DNA of 64,000 bases, from the NCBI RefSeq assembly GCF_008923185.1, contig NZ_WBMT01000005.1:391747-455746 (forward strand), read 5' to 3'. Origin of the DNA: Actinomadura rudentiformis. Its GTDB lineage: Bacteria; Actinomycetota; Actinomycetes; Streptosporangiales; Streptosporangiaceae. Of this stretch, positions 17,775 through 26,283 are shown piece by piece (positions within the stretch are counted from its first letter, which is position 1; the number at the start of each line of letters is the position of its first letter). The position numbers and the translations under genes are program-made. The notes beneath the pieces are model-generated. The model saw nothing but the letters and a program-made list of their open reading frames with translations, ran no database searches and was not told the origin of the DNA.

Positions 17775-18589
17775 TCAACGCGAGGTGAGCCAGCTACGGA
17801 TCTCGTCCATGAGGGGGACGGGCGCATCATGGTGGACCAGGTGACCGGCGTCGTCGATCAACGAGAGCTCGGCGGCGGGGATCAAGCTCTGCAATCGCCG
17901 GGCGACGTCGAGGGGGATCCAAGTGTCGCGGGCGCCCCACAGAATCCGTACCGGGATGTCGATGCGGCCCAGCTGTTGCTCGTTCTCTTCGAGGAAACGC
18001 TCGTCATAGTCGGCGATCTGCCGATAGAAGGCCAGCTGGCCGCCCTCTCCGGTCCACGGCTGCACCAGGGCGTCGAGATCTTCATCGCGCAGCCGGCGGT
18101 GGCTCGCGCCCTGAATATAGGCCCGCACGATGGCGGTATGGATATAGCCCGGCAGCTGCCCCAGGACGTCAGGATGGTCCTGCACGAACCTGAAGAACGG
18201 AGAGCCGCTGGGCGGGATGGCGACGACGTCGACGAGCATGAGCGAGGCGTAATCGACGCCCAGGCTCAGATGCGTGCGCAGGGACACAGCGCCGCCGAAG
18301 TCGTGGGCGATCACGTGCGGCCGGTCCAGGCCCCAGTGCGCAAGCAGCGCCGCGAACGCATCGGCCTGCGAGCCGAAATCGACGGGATGCCCTTCCAGCT
18401 TGGAGGAGCGTCCGTATCCGGGCATGTCCCAAAGGTGGACGGTGAAGTCGCGGCTCAGGCCCTGGCGAACGGCTGCCACAGCAGCGATGAGAACGGCGTG
18501 CCATGGCAGAACACCACGGCTGGACCAGCACCTGTGCGCCCCCAGGCGATCTGCCTTCCACACCACTCGAAACGCTCTGTCAGCTCCAT
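17775..18589 (-). pseudogene. Alpha/beta hydrolase (epoxide hydrolase/dehalogenase type), one frameshift
   Basis: ATG 18589 starts MELTERFEWCGRQIAWGRTG, VVFCHGTPFSSLLWQPFARA and meets TGA at about 18456; one missing base there restores LSRDFTVHLWDMPGYGRSSK and the rest of a 270-residue enzyme. Catalytic features are intact: oxyanion HGTPF, nucleophile Asp in VIAHDFGGAVSL, acid in LWGARDTWIPLD and His in DAGHLVHHDAP. HDFGG places it with epoxide hydrolases and haloalkane dehalogenases. The portion after the shift keeps perfect coding character, so the lesion is young; a 263-residue product could still start at an internal codon but would lack the first strands and oxyanion loop. Confidence 0.8.
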
Positions 18590-18758
18590 GACGTGCAATG
18601 TTAGTGATCGCCGAACCACGTCCTTTGGATCGCAGGCTTCTAGGTCAAGGCCGCGGGCGGCGTCCGCACCTGGACGCTGGCTCTACGCGCAGGTCTTGGC
18701 CCCCCTACCAACTTGGGTTCTCAGGGTGATCGCAAACCTGACCCGTGGGGGTGTTGCC

Positions 18759-19680
18759 ATGACCGAGGCGCGTCGAGCACGGAAGATGGGGCCACTTCTC
18801 GGATCTCCGCGCGGTTCCTGTCAGAGGACGAGCGGATCGTCATCGCCGAGATGCTTCACGCCAACAACTCGCTACGCGCGATCGCCAAGAAGCTCGGCCG
18901 CGCCCCCTCCACGATCAGCCGGGAAGTGCGCCGGAACCGCGACCCACGCACCGGCAAGTACAGCCCGTTCCACGCTCAGCGTCGCGCGGCTGTACGACGA
19001 GCGCGGTCCAAGGACGGAAAGATCCGGCGTGACCCGGAGCTGCAGACGTTCATCCAGCAAGGCCTCAACCGGCGCTGAAGCCCGGAGCAGATCAGCCAGG
19101 CGCTACGCATCGCTTTCCGACGAGCCGGACCCGGCACCTGGCACACGAAACCATCTACCAGGCGATCTACCTACCGCACCGCGGCGGCCTGGAGCGACAG
19201 CCCAACTCGCCAGCGGCCCGCTGGCGTCGATGACCGCCAGGTGCCCGGACACTGGGAGGGGGATCTCATCGTTGGCCAGGGCAGCCGGTCGGCCATCGGC
19301 ACCCTGGTCGAGCGCACCACCCGGTACGTCACGTTCCTCCATCTGCCCCACGGACGCACAGCCGAGCACGCGCGCTCCTGCACGCCTTCGCCGACTTGCC
19401 CGCCGACCTCGCCCGCTCGCTGACCTCGGATCAGGGCACCGACACGACGAGTCCACTCGCACCACGGGCATCCCGGTCTACTTCTGCGATCGGCCAACCC
19501 CTGGCAACGCGGCTCGAACGAGAACACGCACGGATTGCTCCGCCAATACCGCCCGAAGGGCACCGACCCGTCAGTCCACACCGCCGAAGACCTCGCCGTC
19601 GCGGCCGAGCCCAACAACCGCCCCCGCAAGGTCCTCCACTGGCAAACCCCGCTGAGCTCGTCGCAACAGTCGAATGACCG
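18759..19680 (+). pseudogene. IS30-family transposase, decayed
   Basis: The IS30 pattern is spread over three frames. N-terminal HTH: RFLSEDERIVIAEMLHANNS, LRAIAKKLGRAPSTISREVR, RNRDPRTGKYSPFHAQRRAA. A TGA at 19076 replaces the Trp codon before SPEQISQALRIAF. Then HETIYQAIYLPHRGGLERQP, a gap of about 40 residues, PGHWEGDLIVGQGSRSAIGT (first DDE aspartate), [34 protein letters not shown], and [20 protein letters not shown] with [13 protein letters not shown] at the end. Stops, shifts and internal losses rule out activity. Clear terminal repeats were not found. Confidence 0.85.
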
Positions 19681-19689
19681 CGTGTTGCG

Positions 19690-19800
19690 TCAGTTCCTGG
19701 AATCCGCCCACCACACCTTCTTCCGTCGTGGCGACGTCATCGACCTGGATGCCCTTCAGGTGAGGGAACAGCAGATCGACACCACAGGGTTCCTGCCCCT
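19690..19800 (-). pseudogene. ISL3-type transposase N-terminal fragment
   Basis: [24 protein letters not shown] resembles the opening of ISL3-family transposases ('LLFPHL.G..V..V....GV'). The zinc-ribbon that should follow is missing; the fragment stops at the right edge of the IS30 remnant. Similarity rests on about 25 residues. Confidence 0.4.
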
Positions 19801-19863
19801 GCAGGCATGCAGCACGACGACCTCGCGGCCGCTGATTGATGATCAGTTCCTGGATGAGCAGAT

Positions 19864-20271
19864 TCAGCCTCGTCCGCCCAGGGGCGTGTGGTGCACGCGG
19901 ACCTTCCGGTGGCTGATCCGCCAGCCTTGCGGGGTGCGCAGGACGGTGTCCTCGTATGTCACGCTCCCGGTGGTGCCGTCGGCGTTGACGCCGATCCCCT
20001 TGGACAGCGCGTGCACCCGGCCCTCGGCGGCCTCGGTGAGGACGACGTTGGTGACGTGGTGGCCGACCGGATTGAGCTCGCCCAAGGCACGTCCTGTGGC
20101 GGCGCAGGCCGCGACGCCCAGCAAGGGCTCCTGTCCGAACTCGGACACGTCGTAGACGACGTCGGAAGTGAACAGTTCGTCCAGCCGATCCAGCTCCCCG
20201 CTGTCGCATAGGTGGCCGTGCATGGAGATCAGTTCGGTGATCGCGGTGCGGTCGTCGGCGGTGAACGCCAT
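19864..20271 (-). CDS. SnoaL-like (NTF2 fold) protein
   Basis: A 135-residue protein starting at ATG 20271 with AGGAGGAG directly ahead. [40 protein letters not shown] and [15 protein letters not shown] are the helix and strand signature of the SnoaL_4 group, a cone-shaped NTF2 fold used by polyketide cyclases, ring dioxygenase small subunits and many uncharacterised enzymes. A longer open frame upstream crosses the operator region and is not used. The divergent TetR gene and two GGGGA-N2-TCCCC sites between them suggest that this gene is its target. Confidence 0.88.
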   Translation of the reverse strand: MAFTADDRTAITELISMHGHLCDSGELDRLDELFTSDVVYDVSEFGQEPLLGVAACAATGRALGELNPVGHHVTNVVLTEAAEGRVHALSKGIGVNADGTTGSVTYEDTVLRTPQGWRISHRKVRVHHTPLGGRG

Positions 20272-20322
20272 CGCTCCTCCTGGGACGGCCCGGCAGGTGC
20301 TCGCCCTCGCCGGGAAAGAAAC

Positions 20323-20372
20323 GGGGAACTCCCCGGTTATTGCCTCCCGGTAAGCTAAACGGGGAAATCCCC
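20323..20372. promoter_or_regulatory. Paired operator sites GGGGA-N2-TCCCC
   Basis: Two near-identical palindromes, AAACGGGGAACTCCCCG (core 20323-20334) and AAACGGGGAAATCCCCG (core 20361-20372), 38 bases apart in the gap between SnoaL-like gene and TetR gene. Each has the same AAAC flank. Almost certainly the sites of the adjacent TetR protein. Confidence 0.85.
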
Positions 20373-20396
20373 GCTTGGCAACCCAGGGAGGCAGGG

Positions 20397-20972
20397 ATGA
20401 CGGCCCCCTCCGGACGGGCACGCCGCGCGGACGCCGAGCGGAACGCCCGGCTGCTGAAAGCGGCGGCCAGGGCGCTCTTCGACGAGCGCGGCCCGGACGT
20501 CGCCTTGGACGAGATCGCCCGGAGGGCGGGCGTCGGCAACGCGACCCTCTACCGGCACTACCCGACCCGCAGTGACCTGCTCATGGCGGTCTACGCCGAC
20601 GAGGTCGCCGCGCTCTGCGACCAAGGCGCTGCTCTGATGTGTGAACCGGCTTCCGGTGAGGCGTTCTTCACCTGGCTGGAAACCTTCGCCGTCCACGTAG
20701 CGACCAGGCGGACGCTGGCCTTCGCCGGCACGCAGGGCGACGGCGAACGGCGCACCGAGCTGTTCGACCGCTGGCACGCCTCGCTGACCTCGACCGCGGA
20801 GAAGCTGCTCGCCAAAGCCCAAGAGGCGGGCGCCGTCCGCACGGACCTCACCGTTGCCGAGGTGCTGGCCCTCGCGAACGCGGTCGCGGTCTCACAAACC
20901 GATGCCAACCGGGTGCGCCGCCTACTGGAGATCCTTCGCCACGGCCTCAGCGGATCAACTGCGCCCGGCTGA
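20397..20972 (+). CDS. TetR family transcriptional regulator
   Basis: A 191-residue regulator starting at ATG 20397 with GGGAGG ahead. HTH: ERNARLLKAAARALFDERGP, VALDEIARRAGVGNATLYRH, YPTRSDLLMAVYADEV; the C-terminal part (FFTWLETFAVHVATRRTLAF, TDLTVAEVLALANAVAVS) matches the SACE_7040/TetR_C_49-type ligand domain often found beside NTF2-fold or reductase genes. The paired GGGGA sites upstream make it a likely autorepressor controlling the divergent SnoaL-like gene. Confidence 0.93.
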   Translation: MTAPSGRARRADAERNARLLKAAARALFDERGPDVALDEIARRAGVGNATLYRHYPTRSDLLMAVYADEVAALCDQGAALMCEPASGEAFFTWLETFAVHVATRRTLAFAGTQGDGERRTELFDRWHASLTSTAEKLLAKAQEAGAVRTDLTVAEVLALANAVAVSQTDANRVRRLLEILRHGLSGSTAPG

Positions 20973-21210
20973 GCCACTGGACGGCGTTTGGCCCACGACC
21001 GGGCCGGAGCAGGGATGCAGCCTTGGCCACCGTCCGCCGACAGCAACCAACGGCAAACACTCCCCGTTACTACTCCACCGACTTTGAGCCAGAACCAGGC
21101 TCAGACTCACTTACGAAGGCTGGCAGCCTGCGGCACGCATCCAGGACTCCGAGCCGGACCCGTTCTCGGCTCTGAGCGGCGGCCAGGGCGACTTCGGAGT
21201 GGTGAACTGA

Positions 21211-21930
21211 ATGGAGATCGATCTGATGCCGGTCACCACGCTCTACGGCGGGGAGTCCAGTCCACCGGGCTCAGGGCATGCTCACGGCGATGCACGGCGG
21301 CGCGGTCACCCTCGCCGAGGCGTATCCGGGCAGGGTGATCCTCGGGCTCGGCGGGGCCGGCGGCGACCGTCCCCTGACCCGGCTGCAGGACTATCTGGAC
21401 GAAATGGACAAGGCCGCCAGCCGGATCCTGCCCGACGTGCGCTACCCCCGGGTGCTCGCCGCACTGGGGCCCAGGGCACACCGGCTCGCCCGCGAGCGCG
21501 CAGAGGGAGTGCATCCCTTCATGCAGCCGGTCGAGCACACCGAGGTTGCCCGCAAAGCACTGGGACCTGAAGGACTACTGATCCCGCACCAGACTCTCGT
21601 CCTGGGCACCAACGCGACCTCGTCCCGAGGACAGATGCGCGCCCTCCTAGCCCAGGGGATGAGAAATATCGAGACCCCGTACACCAGGAATTACCGCCGG
21701 CTCGGGTACGGAGACGACGACCTGGCAGACGACCGCAGCGATCGCCTCATCGACGCCACCCTGGCATGGGGAGACGAGAAGGCCATCGCCACGCGCCTCC
21801 ACGAACACCTGGAGGCCGGCGCCGACCACGTGCTCCTCCATCCCCTGGCACCCGACCTGAAATCAACGGTCGACCAGCTGGAACGACTGGCTCCCCAGTT
21901 GAACCAGCAGGGCCACGCCCATCACCGTCC
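21211..21930 (+). pseudogene. LLM-class F420-dependent oxidoreductase, decayed
   Basis: The main frame reads TLAEAYPGRVILGLGGAGGD, RPLTRLQDYLDEMDKA, YPRVLAALGPRAHRLARERA, EGVHPFMQPVEHTEVARKAL, NYRRLGYGDDDLADDRSDRL, IDATLAWGDEKAIATRLHEH and EAGADHVLLHPLAPDLK. This is the TIM-barrel family MSMEG_2516-like of luciferase-type F420 enzymes. The first 80-100 residues (barrel strands 1-3) are missing, replaced by MEIDLMPVTTLYGGESSP in another frame, and the 'VSHAP' loop after GLG is shortened. The frame runs on past the natural end near 21,910. Confidence 0.7.
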
Positions 21931-22277
21931 TGACTGGAGTCGCGCCGCTCGGTCCGGGCTGATGGCGTCCTCCGCCGTCGCTCGCGCCGGCCAGATCGAC
22001 ATCGTCACAGTGCGACCTTCGACATGCCACTCTGCTGGGCGCAGCCGAAAGAGCCTTCGCCCCGCTGCTGAGGCAACCGCGTACCATTCTGCGCACCGAC
22101 CCGTCCGACCCGTCATGAGGCCGAAATCATGTGACGGGATCGCCTCGGGACCGGTGTCAGAGTTGCCGAGATGGTCAGCGTCCCGGCAGGGATCTACACC
22201 GAGCAGGCGGAACGCTTTCTTCGTCCGCGACCTCTGACCACGCTCCAGCCCCTGACCGCACTGGTCGGCCGCTTCAA

Positions 22278-22425
22278 TCACGCACCCTGGCCGACCAGGT
22301 CAGGCGCCTGGGCATCCCTGGAACCTCCGGACGCGTCGCCGACCTGCGCCAGCTCATCCTCCAGAGCCCCGCGCCCATGATCGCCCAGGCCCCCGAATTG
22401 GCGCACGCGGCAGCGGCGTGGCTTT
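22278..22425 (+). pseudogene. Tyrosine integrase C-terminal fragment
   Basis: TLADQVRRLGIPGTSGRVAD, LRQLILQSPAPMIAQAPELA is the segment ahead of the catalytic Tyr in a common actinobacterial integrase ('IR..VL..PAPVVA.ALG.H'). The Tyr part is missing; the fragment ends 23 bases before the stop of the leftward XRE gene. Neighbouring bases 21,931-22,277 hold nothing else recognisable. Confidence 0.5.
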
Positions 22426-22447
22426 ATCCGTTCCGTTCTCGTACAGG

Positions 22448-23251
22448 TCAGGTCAGAATCCGCCAGCGCTCGGCGGTCTCGTCGTCGGAGGGGAAGAACG
22501 CTTCGACGCGCAATTCCTGGGCGGTGACGTCCACGGGTGTGCCGATGCTGGACACGACCGAGAAGAACCGCAGGCGATCGTCGCCGAGGCGGAAGTGCAC
22601 GTCGATGACCGGGACCAGCGGCGCGAGCGCCGGTGCCGCCGCGGTGAGCGCCTCGACCTCGGGCCGCGCCCGCAGCTCCTGGACGAGCTCGGCGGTCGCC
22701 AGGTCGAGCACCCCGCCCACCGCTTCGCGCCGGGCGCGCTCCAGCAGCGCGGGCGCGACCTGGTCCCAGTTGGCGATGCCGTCGCGGACCGGGCCCGGTT
22801 CCAGGATCAGGCGCAGCACGTTGACGCCGTCGGGGATCGGGTCGGGAGCCATCAGCTCACCGAACAGACGCGCCGCGCCGCGGTTGGCGCGCAGCAGGTC
22901 CCAGCCGCGGTCCAGCACGATGGCGGGAAACGGGTCGTGCTGTTGCAGCATCCGCCCGACGGCCATGGTGACCCGGTCGAGGGCTGGATCGTCGAGGCTG
23001 CGATGCGGGAACAGCGGAGCGAAGCCGGCCGCCAGGAGCAGGCCGTTGCGGTCGCGCAGCGGGACGTCGAGCGCGCCGGCCAGGCGGAGCACCATCTCCC
23101 GGCTCGGGTTCGACCGGCCGGTCTCCAGGAAGCTCATGTGGCGCGGGGTGGTCATCGCGGCCGACGCGAGATCGAGCTGGCTCATCGCCCGTACGCGGCG
23201 CCAGTAGCGAACCAGGGTGCCGAAAGAGACCTCGGTCATCGTCGCGGACAT
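22448..23251 (-). CDS. XRE-family regulator with MmyB-like ligand domain
   Basis: A 267-residue protein. Residues 8-65 are a Cro/CI helix-turn-helix (GTLVRYWRRVRAMSQLDLAS, TTPRHMSFLETGRSNPSREM). The rest is the MmyB-like PAS-type domain: DPFPAIVLDRGWDLLRANRG, VNVLRLILEPGPVRDGIANW and RLGDDRLRFFSVVSSIGTPV. Such regulators (methylenomycin MmyB type) usually control an adjacent divergent oxidoreductase gene; here the divergent neighbour is a carboxymuconolactone-decarboxylase-like gene, its probable target. ATG 23251 and ATG 23239 are both possible starts. Confidence 0.92.
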   Translation of the reverse strand: MSATMTEVSFGTLVRYWRRVRAMSQLDLASAAMTTPRHMSFLETGRSNPSREMVLRLAGALDVPLRDRNGLLLAAGFAPLFPHRSLDDPALDRVTMAVGRMLQQHDPFPAIVLDRGWDLLRANRGAARLFGELMAPDPIPDGVNVLRLILEPGPVRDGIANWDQVAPALLERARREAVGGVLDLATAELVQELRARPEVEALTAAAPALAPLVPVIDVHFRLGDDRLRFFSVVSSIGTPVDVTAQELRVEAFFPSDDETAERWRILT

Positions 23252-23363
23252 GAGCCGACCCTACGGCCGCGCGTGAGCCGCGGCGCTTCCCTCCGGGGGA
23301 ATCGTGGCCGAGCGCGGGGCGGGAGAGGGTCTGTGCATCACCACTCGTTACCAAGGAGCTCCG

Positions 23364-23909
23364 ATGCACCTCCCGATCCTCACCTCCGATTCCGTGCCGG
23401 CCGCGTCCCGGCCGATCCTCGACGGGATCGCGGCCGACCTCGGTTTCGTCCCGAACTTCGCGGCCGCGATCGCGGCCAGCCCGACGCTCCTGGCGGGCTT
23501 CGACGGGCTGCGCCGCGCCGTCGGCGGTGACTCCTTCGACCCGGTGCACCGGGAGATCGCGGGAGTCGCCGTCGGGGTCGCTGTCGACAACGCCTACGGC
23601 GTCGCCTTCCACTCCACGGTTCTCAGCGGTCTGGGCGTGGACCAGGAGGACATCAAGGCGATGCGGGATGGGACCGAGCCCCGCGGGGAAGTCCAGGCGG
23701 CCGTCTACGCCTTCGCCAGGGCGCTGGTGGTCGAGCGCGGCGCGGTGCCGCAGGAGGTGGTACGGCGAGCCTTCGATGCCGGGTTGCAGCCGGCCGACCT
23801 GCTGCAACTGGTCACCGAGTGCGCCTTCGCGACCCTGGTCGGCCTCGTCGACAACCTCGCCGGCCGCATCGAACTGGACGAGCTCCTGCGCCCGCAGGCG
23901 TGGAAGTAG
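23364..23909 (+). CDS. Carboxymuconolactone decarboxylase-like protein without redox cysteines
   Basis: A 181-residue all-helical protein starting at ATG 23364 with AAGGAG 7 bases ahead. Blocks ILDGIAADLGFVPNFAAAIA, FDPVHREIAGVAVGVAVDNA and YGVAFHSTVLSGLGVDQEDI are those of the AhpD/CMD superfamily. In AhpD-type members two cysteines precede the His by 7 and 4 residues (N-x-C-x-x-C-x-x-x-H); here the positions are Asn and Gly in VDNAYGVAFH, so peroxidase activity of the AhpD kind is not expected. The gene faces the XRE regulator across 112 bases and is probably controlled by it. Confidence 0.9.
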   Translation: MHLPILTSDSVPAASRPILDGIAADLGFVPNFAAAIAASPTLLAGFDGLRRAVGGDSFDPVHREIAGVAVGVAVDNAYGVAFHSTVLSGLGVDQEDIKAMRDGTEPRGEVQAAVYAFARALVVERGAVPQEVVRRAFDAGLQPADLLQLVTECAFATLVGLVDNLAGRIELDELLRPQAWK

Positions 23910-24187
23910 CCGGAATCCCCGTGCACGATGCCGCGGTCGCACGTCACCACGGCGGGCCGGCCGGGCCGACGAACGGTGAACCACTGGCGCTGACCCATGT
24001 GAGCCAGCACCACGACGCCGACGATGTGTCAGCTCGTGCTTTGGTGCGTCAGCTGACGCGGCACGCCTCCGTGGCCTAATGATTCACTTAGGCGGCGAAC
24101 TCCTCGAAAGTCCGGTTGCCACCAGGTGAAGCCAGCTGCCTGATCAACCGATGAAGAGATGCCTGCAGAGGCCGAACGGGGTGTCCG

Positions 24188-25621
24188 TCAGGTGTTCTGT
24201 GAGGACGTCTTGCGTCGTGCGGGGCGTCCCGGGGAGGTGGGACGGTGCCGTTGGGCGTTCCTGCTGCGCGGGGCGGCCCCGGCAGGGGTACTGCGATGTG
24301 CCCGCGTGCGGTCTGTCGTCGCCAGGGACGTTCCGGCGGCGGTGTGGGCAGGGGTACGGGCGCCGGTGATGCGGGCCAGCTCGGTGTCGCCCGGGCGCAC
24401 GCTGGTGGTGTGCGGAACGATGCCGGCGGTGGTCATCAGGCGGTTCATGTCGCCGCGCTGGGAGGGCAGGACGAGGGTGACCACGGTGCCGGGCCGTCCG
24501 GCGCGGGCGGTGCGGCCGCCGCGGTGCAGGTAGTCCTTGTGGTCGGCGGGCGGGTCGACGTTGACGACGAGGTCCAGGTCGTCGATGTGGATGCCGCGGG
24601 CCGCGACGTCGGTGGCGACCAGGACGTCGACCTCACCCGAGCGGAAACCGTTCAGGACGCGGTTGCGCTGGGACTGGGACTTGCCGCCGTGCAGCGCGCC
24701 GGCGCGGAGGCCCTGGGAAGCCAGCTTGCGGACGAGCCGGTCGGCGCCGTGCTTCATGGCGACGAACATGATGACCCTGCCGTCGCGGGCGGCGATGTGC
24801 GCGGTGGTGTCGTGCTTGTCGGCGTCCGCGACGTGGAGCAGGTGGTGCTCCATGGTGGTGACCGCTCCGGCCGAGGGGTCGACCGAGTGGGTCACCGGGT
24901 CGTTGAGGAAGCGGCGTACCAGCCGATCGATGTTGCGGTCGAGCGTCGCGGAGAACATCATCTGCTGACCGCCGGGCGCGACCTGCTCGAGGAGGCCGGT
25001 GACCTGGGGGAGGAAGCCCATGTCGGCCATCTGGTCGGCTTCGTCCAGCACGGTGATCGCCACCTTGTCCAGCCGGCAGTGACCGCGGTCGATCAGGTCC
25101 ACGAGGCGGCCGGGGGTGGCGACCAGGATCTCGGTGCCGCGTTTGAGCGCGTTCGCCTGGCGGGGCAGTGACATGCCCCCGACCACCGTGGTCAGCCGCA
25201 ACCTGACGGCGTCGGCGTAAGGGGTGAGGGCCTCGGTGACCTGCTGGGCGAGCTCCCGGGTCGGAACGAGGACCAGGGCGAGAGGCCGTCGAGGTTCAGC
25301 GCGGCTGCCCGCGGTGCGGGCGAGCAGCGGAAGACCGAAGGCGAGGGTCTTGCCCGAGCCGGTGCGGCCGCGGCCGAGGACGTCACGGCCGTTCAGCGTG
25401 TTCGGCAGGGTCGCGGCCTGGATGGGGAACGGGGTGGTCACCCCATGCCGGGCCAGCGTCGTCAGCAGGGCCGACGGCATGTCCAGGTCGGAGAACGCCG
25501 AGACCGGGGGAAGAGACGGCGTTGAGGATCTCGGAAGCGCGAAATCGCCGCTCGGAGACGTGCGTTGATCGTTACCTCGGGGTGAGCGACCGTGTGCGGG
25601 CCGCCGGGTGCTGCGGGACAT
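24188..25621 (-). CDS. DEAD-box ATP-dependent RNA helicase
   Basis: A 477-residue helicase. Motifs in order: Q-motif region HGVTTPFPIQAATLP, I GRTGSGKT, Ia PTRELAQQ, II DEAD (VLDEADQMADMGFL), III SAT (MFSATLDRNIDRL), IV VIMFVAMKHGADRLV, V VATDVAARGIHIDDLD and VI HRGGRTARAG. Motif I reads GRTGSGKT rather than the usual AxTGxGKT. The basic tail (RSTPAGAAPRSRNAQ, RPARRKTSSQNT) is typical of RNA-annealing helicases. It unwinds structured mRNA or rRNA, a job needed most in the cold, and it lies 224 bases downstream of cspA on the same strand. ATG 25621 is preceded by GAGGAAGG, part of which sits in a perfect hairpin. The frame is open through cspA, but that fusion is rejected. Confidence 0.93.
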   Translation of the reverse strand: MSRSTRRPAHGRSPRGNDQRTSPSGDFALPRSSTPSLPPVSAFSDLDMPSALLTTLARHGVTTPFPIQAATLPNTLNGRDVLGRGRTGSGKTLAFGLPLLARTAGSRAEPRRPLALVLVPTRELAQQVTEALTPYADAVRLRLTTVVGGMSLPRQANALKRGTEILVATPGRLVDLIDRGHCRLDKVAITVLDEADQMADMGFLPQVTGLLEQVAPGGQQMMFSATLDRNIDRLVRRFLNDPVTHSVDPSAGAVTTMEHHLLHVADADKHDTTAHIAARDGRVIMFVAMKHGADRLVRKLASQGLRAGALHGGKSQSQRNRVLNGFRSGEVDVLVATDVAARGIHIDDLDLVVNVDPPADHKDYLHRGGRTARAGRPGTVVTLVLPSQRGDMNRLMTTAGIVPHTTSVRPGDTELARITGARTPAHTAAGTSLATTDRTRAHRSTPAGAAPRSRNAQRHRPTSPGRPARRKTSSQNT

Positions 25622-25634
25622 GGCAGTGGAACCT

Positions 25635-25659
25635 TCCTCGAAACGGCGCGTTTCGAGGA
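25635..25659 (-). promoter_or_regulatory. Hairpin covering the helicase ribosome site
   Basis: TCCTCGAAACG (25635-25645), GCG, CGTTTCGAGGA (25649-25659) is a perfect 11-bp stem with a 3-base loop, 13 bases ahead of the helicase start on the minus strand. In the mRNA the 3' arm ends in GAGGA, which is the 5' part of the ribosome site GAGGAAGG. A second, 6-bp hairpin GCTCGC/GCGAGC lies at 25670-25685. Confidence 0.75.
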
Positions 25660-25845
25660 GTGCTCCAGGGCTCGCAGAGGCGAGCGGAGGATTTCGCAAG
25701 AACGAACCGGAAGACGGCGGGCGACAGGAATGCGGCCCGGCCGGGTGAACACGGCAGCGATCGTGGTGACGGTGCCGGTGGATCAGGCGACGTACGCGGC
25801 GGGCCGGCTCAGACCAGGCCCGCCGCGACGCCGTCAGTTCGGAGC

Positions 25846-26049
25846 TCAGGCGGGAACGATGTTCTCCGCCTGGAGGCCCTTCTGGCCCTGGGTGATGTCG
25901 AACGTCACCTTCTGGCCTTCCTGGAGCTCGCGGAAGCCCGAGGCGGCGATGTTGGAGTAGTGGGCGAAGACGTCGGCGCCGCCGCCGTCCTGCTCGATGA
26001 AGCCGAAGCCCTTTTCGCCGTTGAACCACTTGACGGTACCGGTGGCCAT
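25846..26049 (-). CDS. cspA: CspA-family cold-shock protein
   Basis: A 67-residue OB-fold nucleic acid chaperone. Both RNA-binding motifs are intact: RNP1 KGFGFIEQ and RNP2 DVFAHYSNI; start [15 protein letters not shown] and end LQAENIVPA fit the family exactly. AAGGAG lies 7 bases ahead of ATG 26049. It melts RNA structure at low temperature and in growth transitions; the next gene on the same strand is a DEAD-box helicase, a functional partner. A terminator-like hairpin sits in its leader. The gene symbol denotes the family, as actinomycetes carry several paralogues. Confidence 0.96.
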   Translation of the reverse strand: MATGTVKWFNGEKGFGFIEQDGGGADVFAHYSNIAASGFRELQEGQKVTFDITQGQKGLQAENIVPA

Positions 26050-26138
26050 GATGATCTCCTTCTGGTCGATCCCGGCCGTACACCGTGCACGGCCGGGTGC
26101 CGCGATGGGCCCATCCGGAAGATCCAGAGCAACAAAAA

Positions 26139-26166
26139 GGCGCCTGAGGTTGAACCGTCAGGCGCG
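26139..26166 (-). terminator. Terminator-like hairpin in the cspA leader
   Basis: Read leftwards, GCGCCTGA (arms 26158-26165 and 26140-26147) encloses a 10-base loop and is followed by CTTTTTG, an intrinsic terminator shape. It lies 90 bases upstream of the cspA start and downstream of a plausible -10 (TAGAGT, about 26207-26212), so it would act on cspA's own leader as an attenuator. It could instead end an unseen upstream transcript. Confidence 0.6.
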
Positions 26167-26283
26167 CACAAAATGTCTATGGGAACCGCAACTGGTCCCT
26201 ACTCTAGCAGGTGCCGATCGCCATCGAGACCGCGTACGGGCTGCGCTGCGCGCCCTGGCCCGCCTACGGCTGGGCGATTCCGT

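Noticed and set aside
17745..19655. A 636-codon plus frame
   Set aside because: It is antisense to the hydrolase pseudogene and then passes the IS30 gene mostly in a wrong frame.
24188..26083. A single 631-residue protein combining cold-shock sequence and helicase
   Set aside because: The frame happens to be open between the genes; cspA is encoded in another frame with its own strong ribosome site, and the helicase has its own start.
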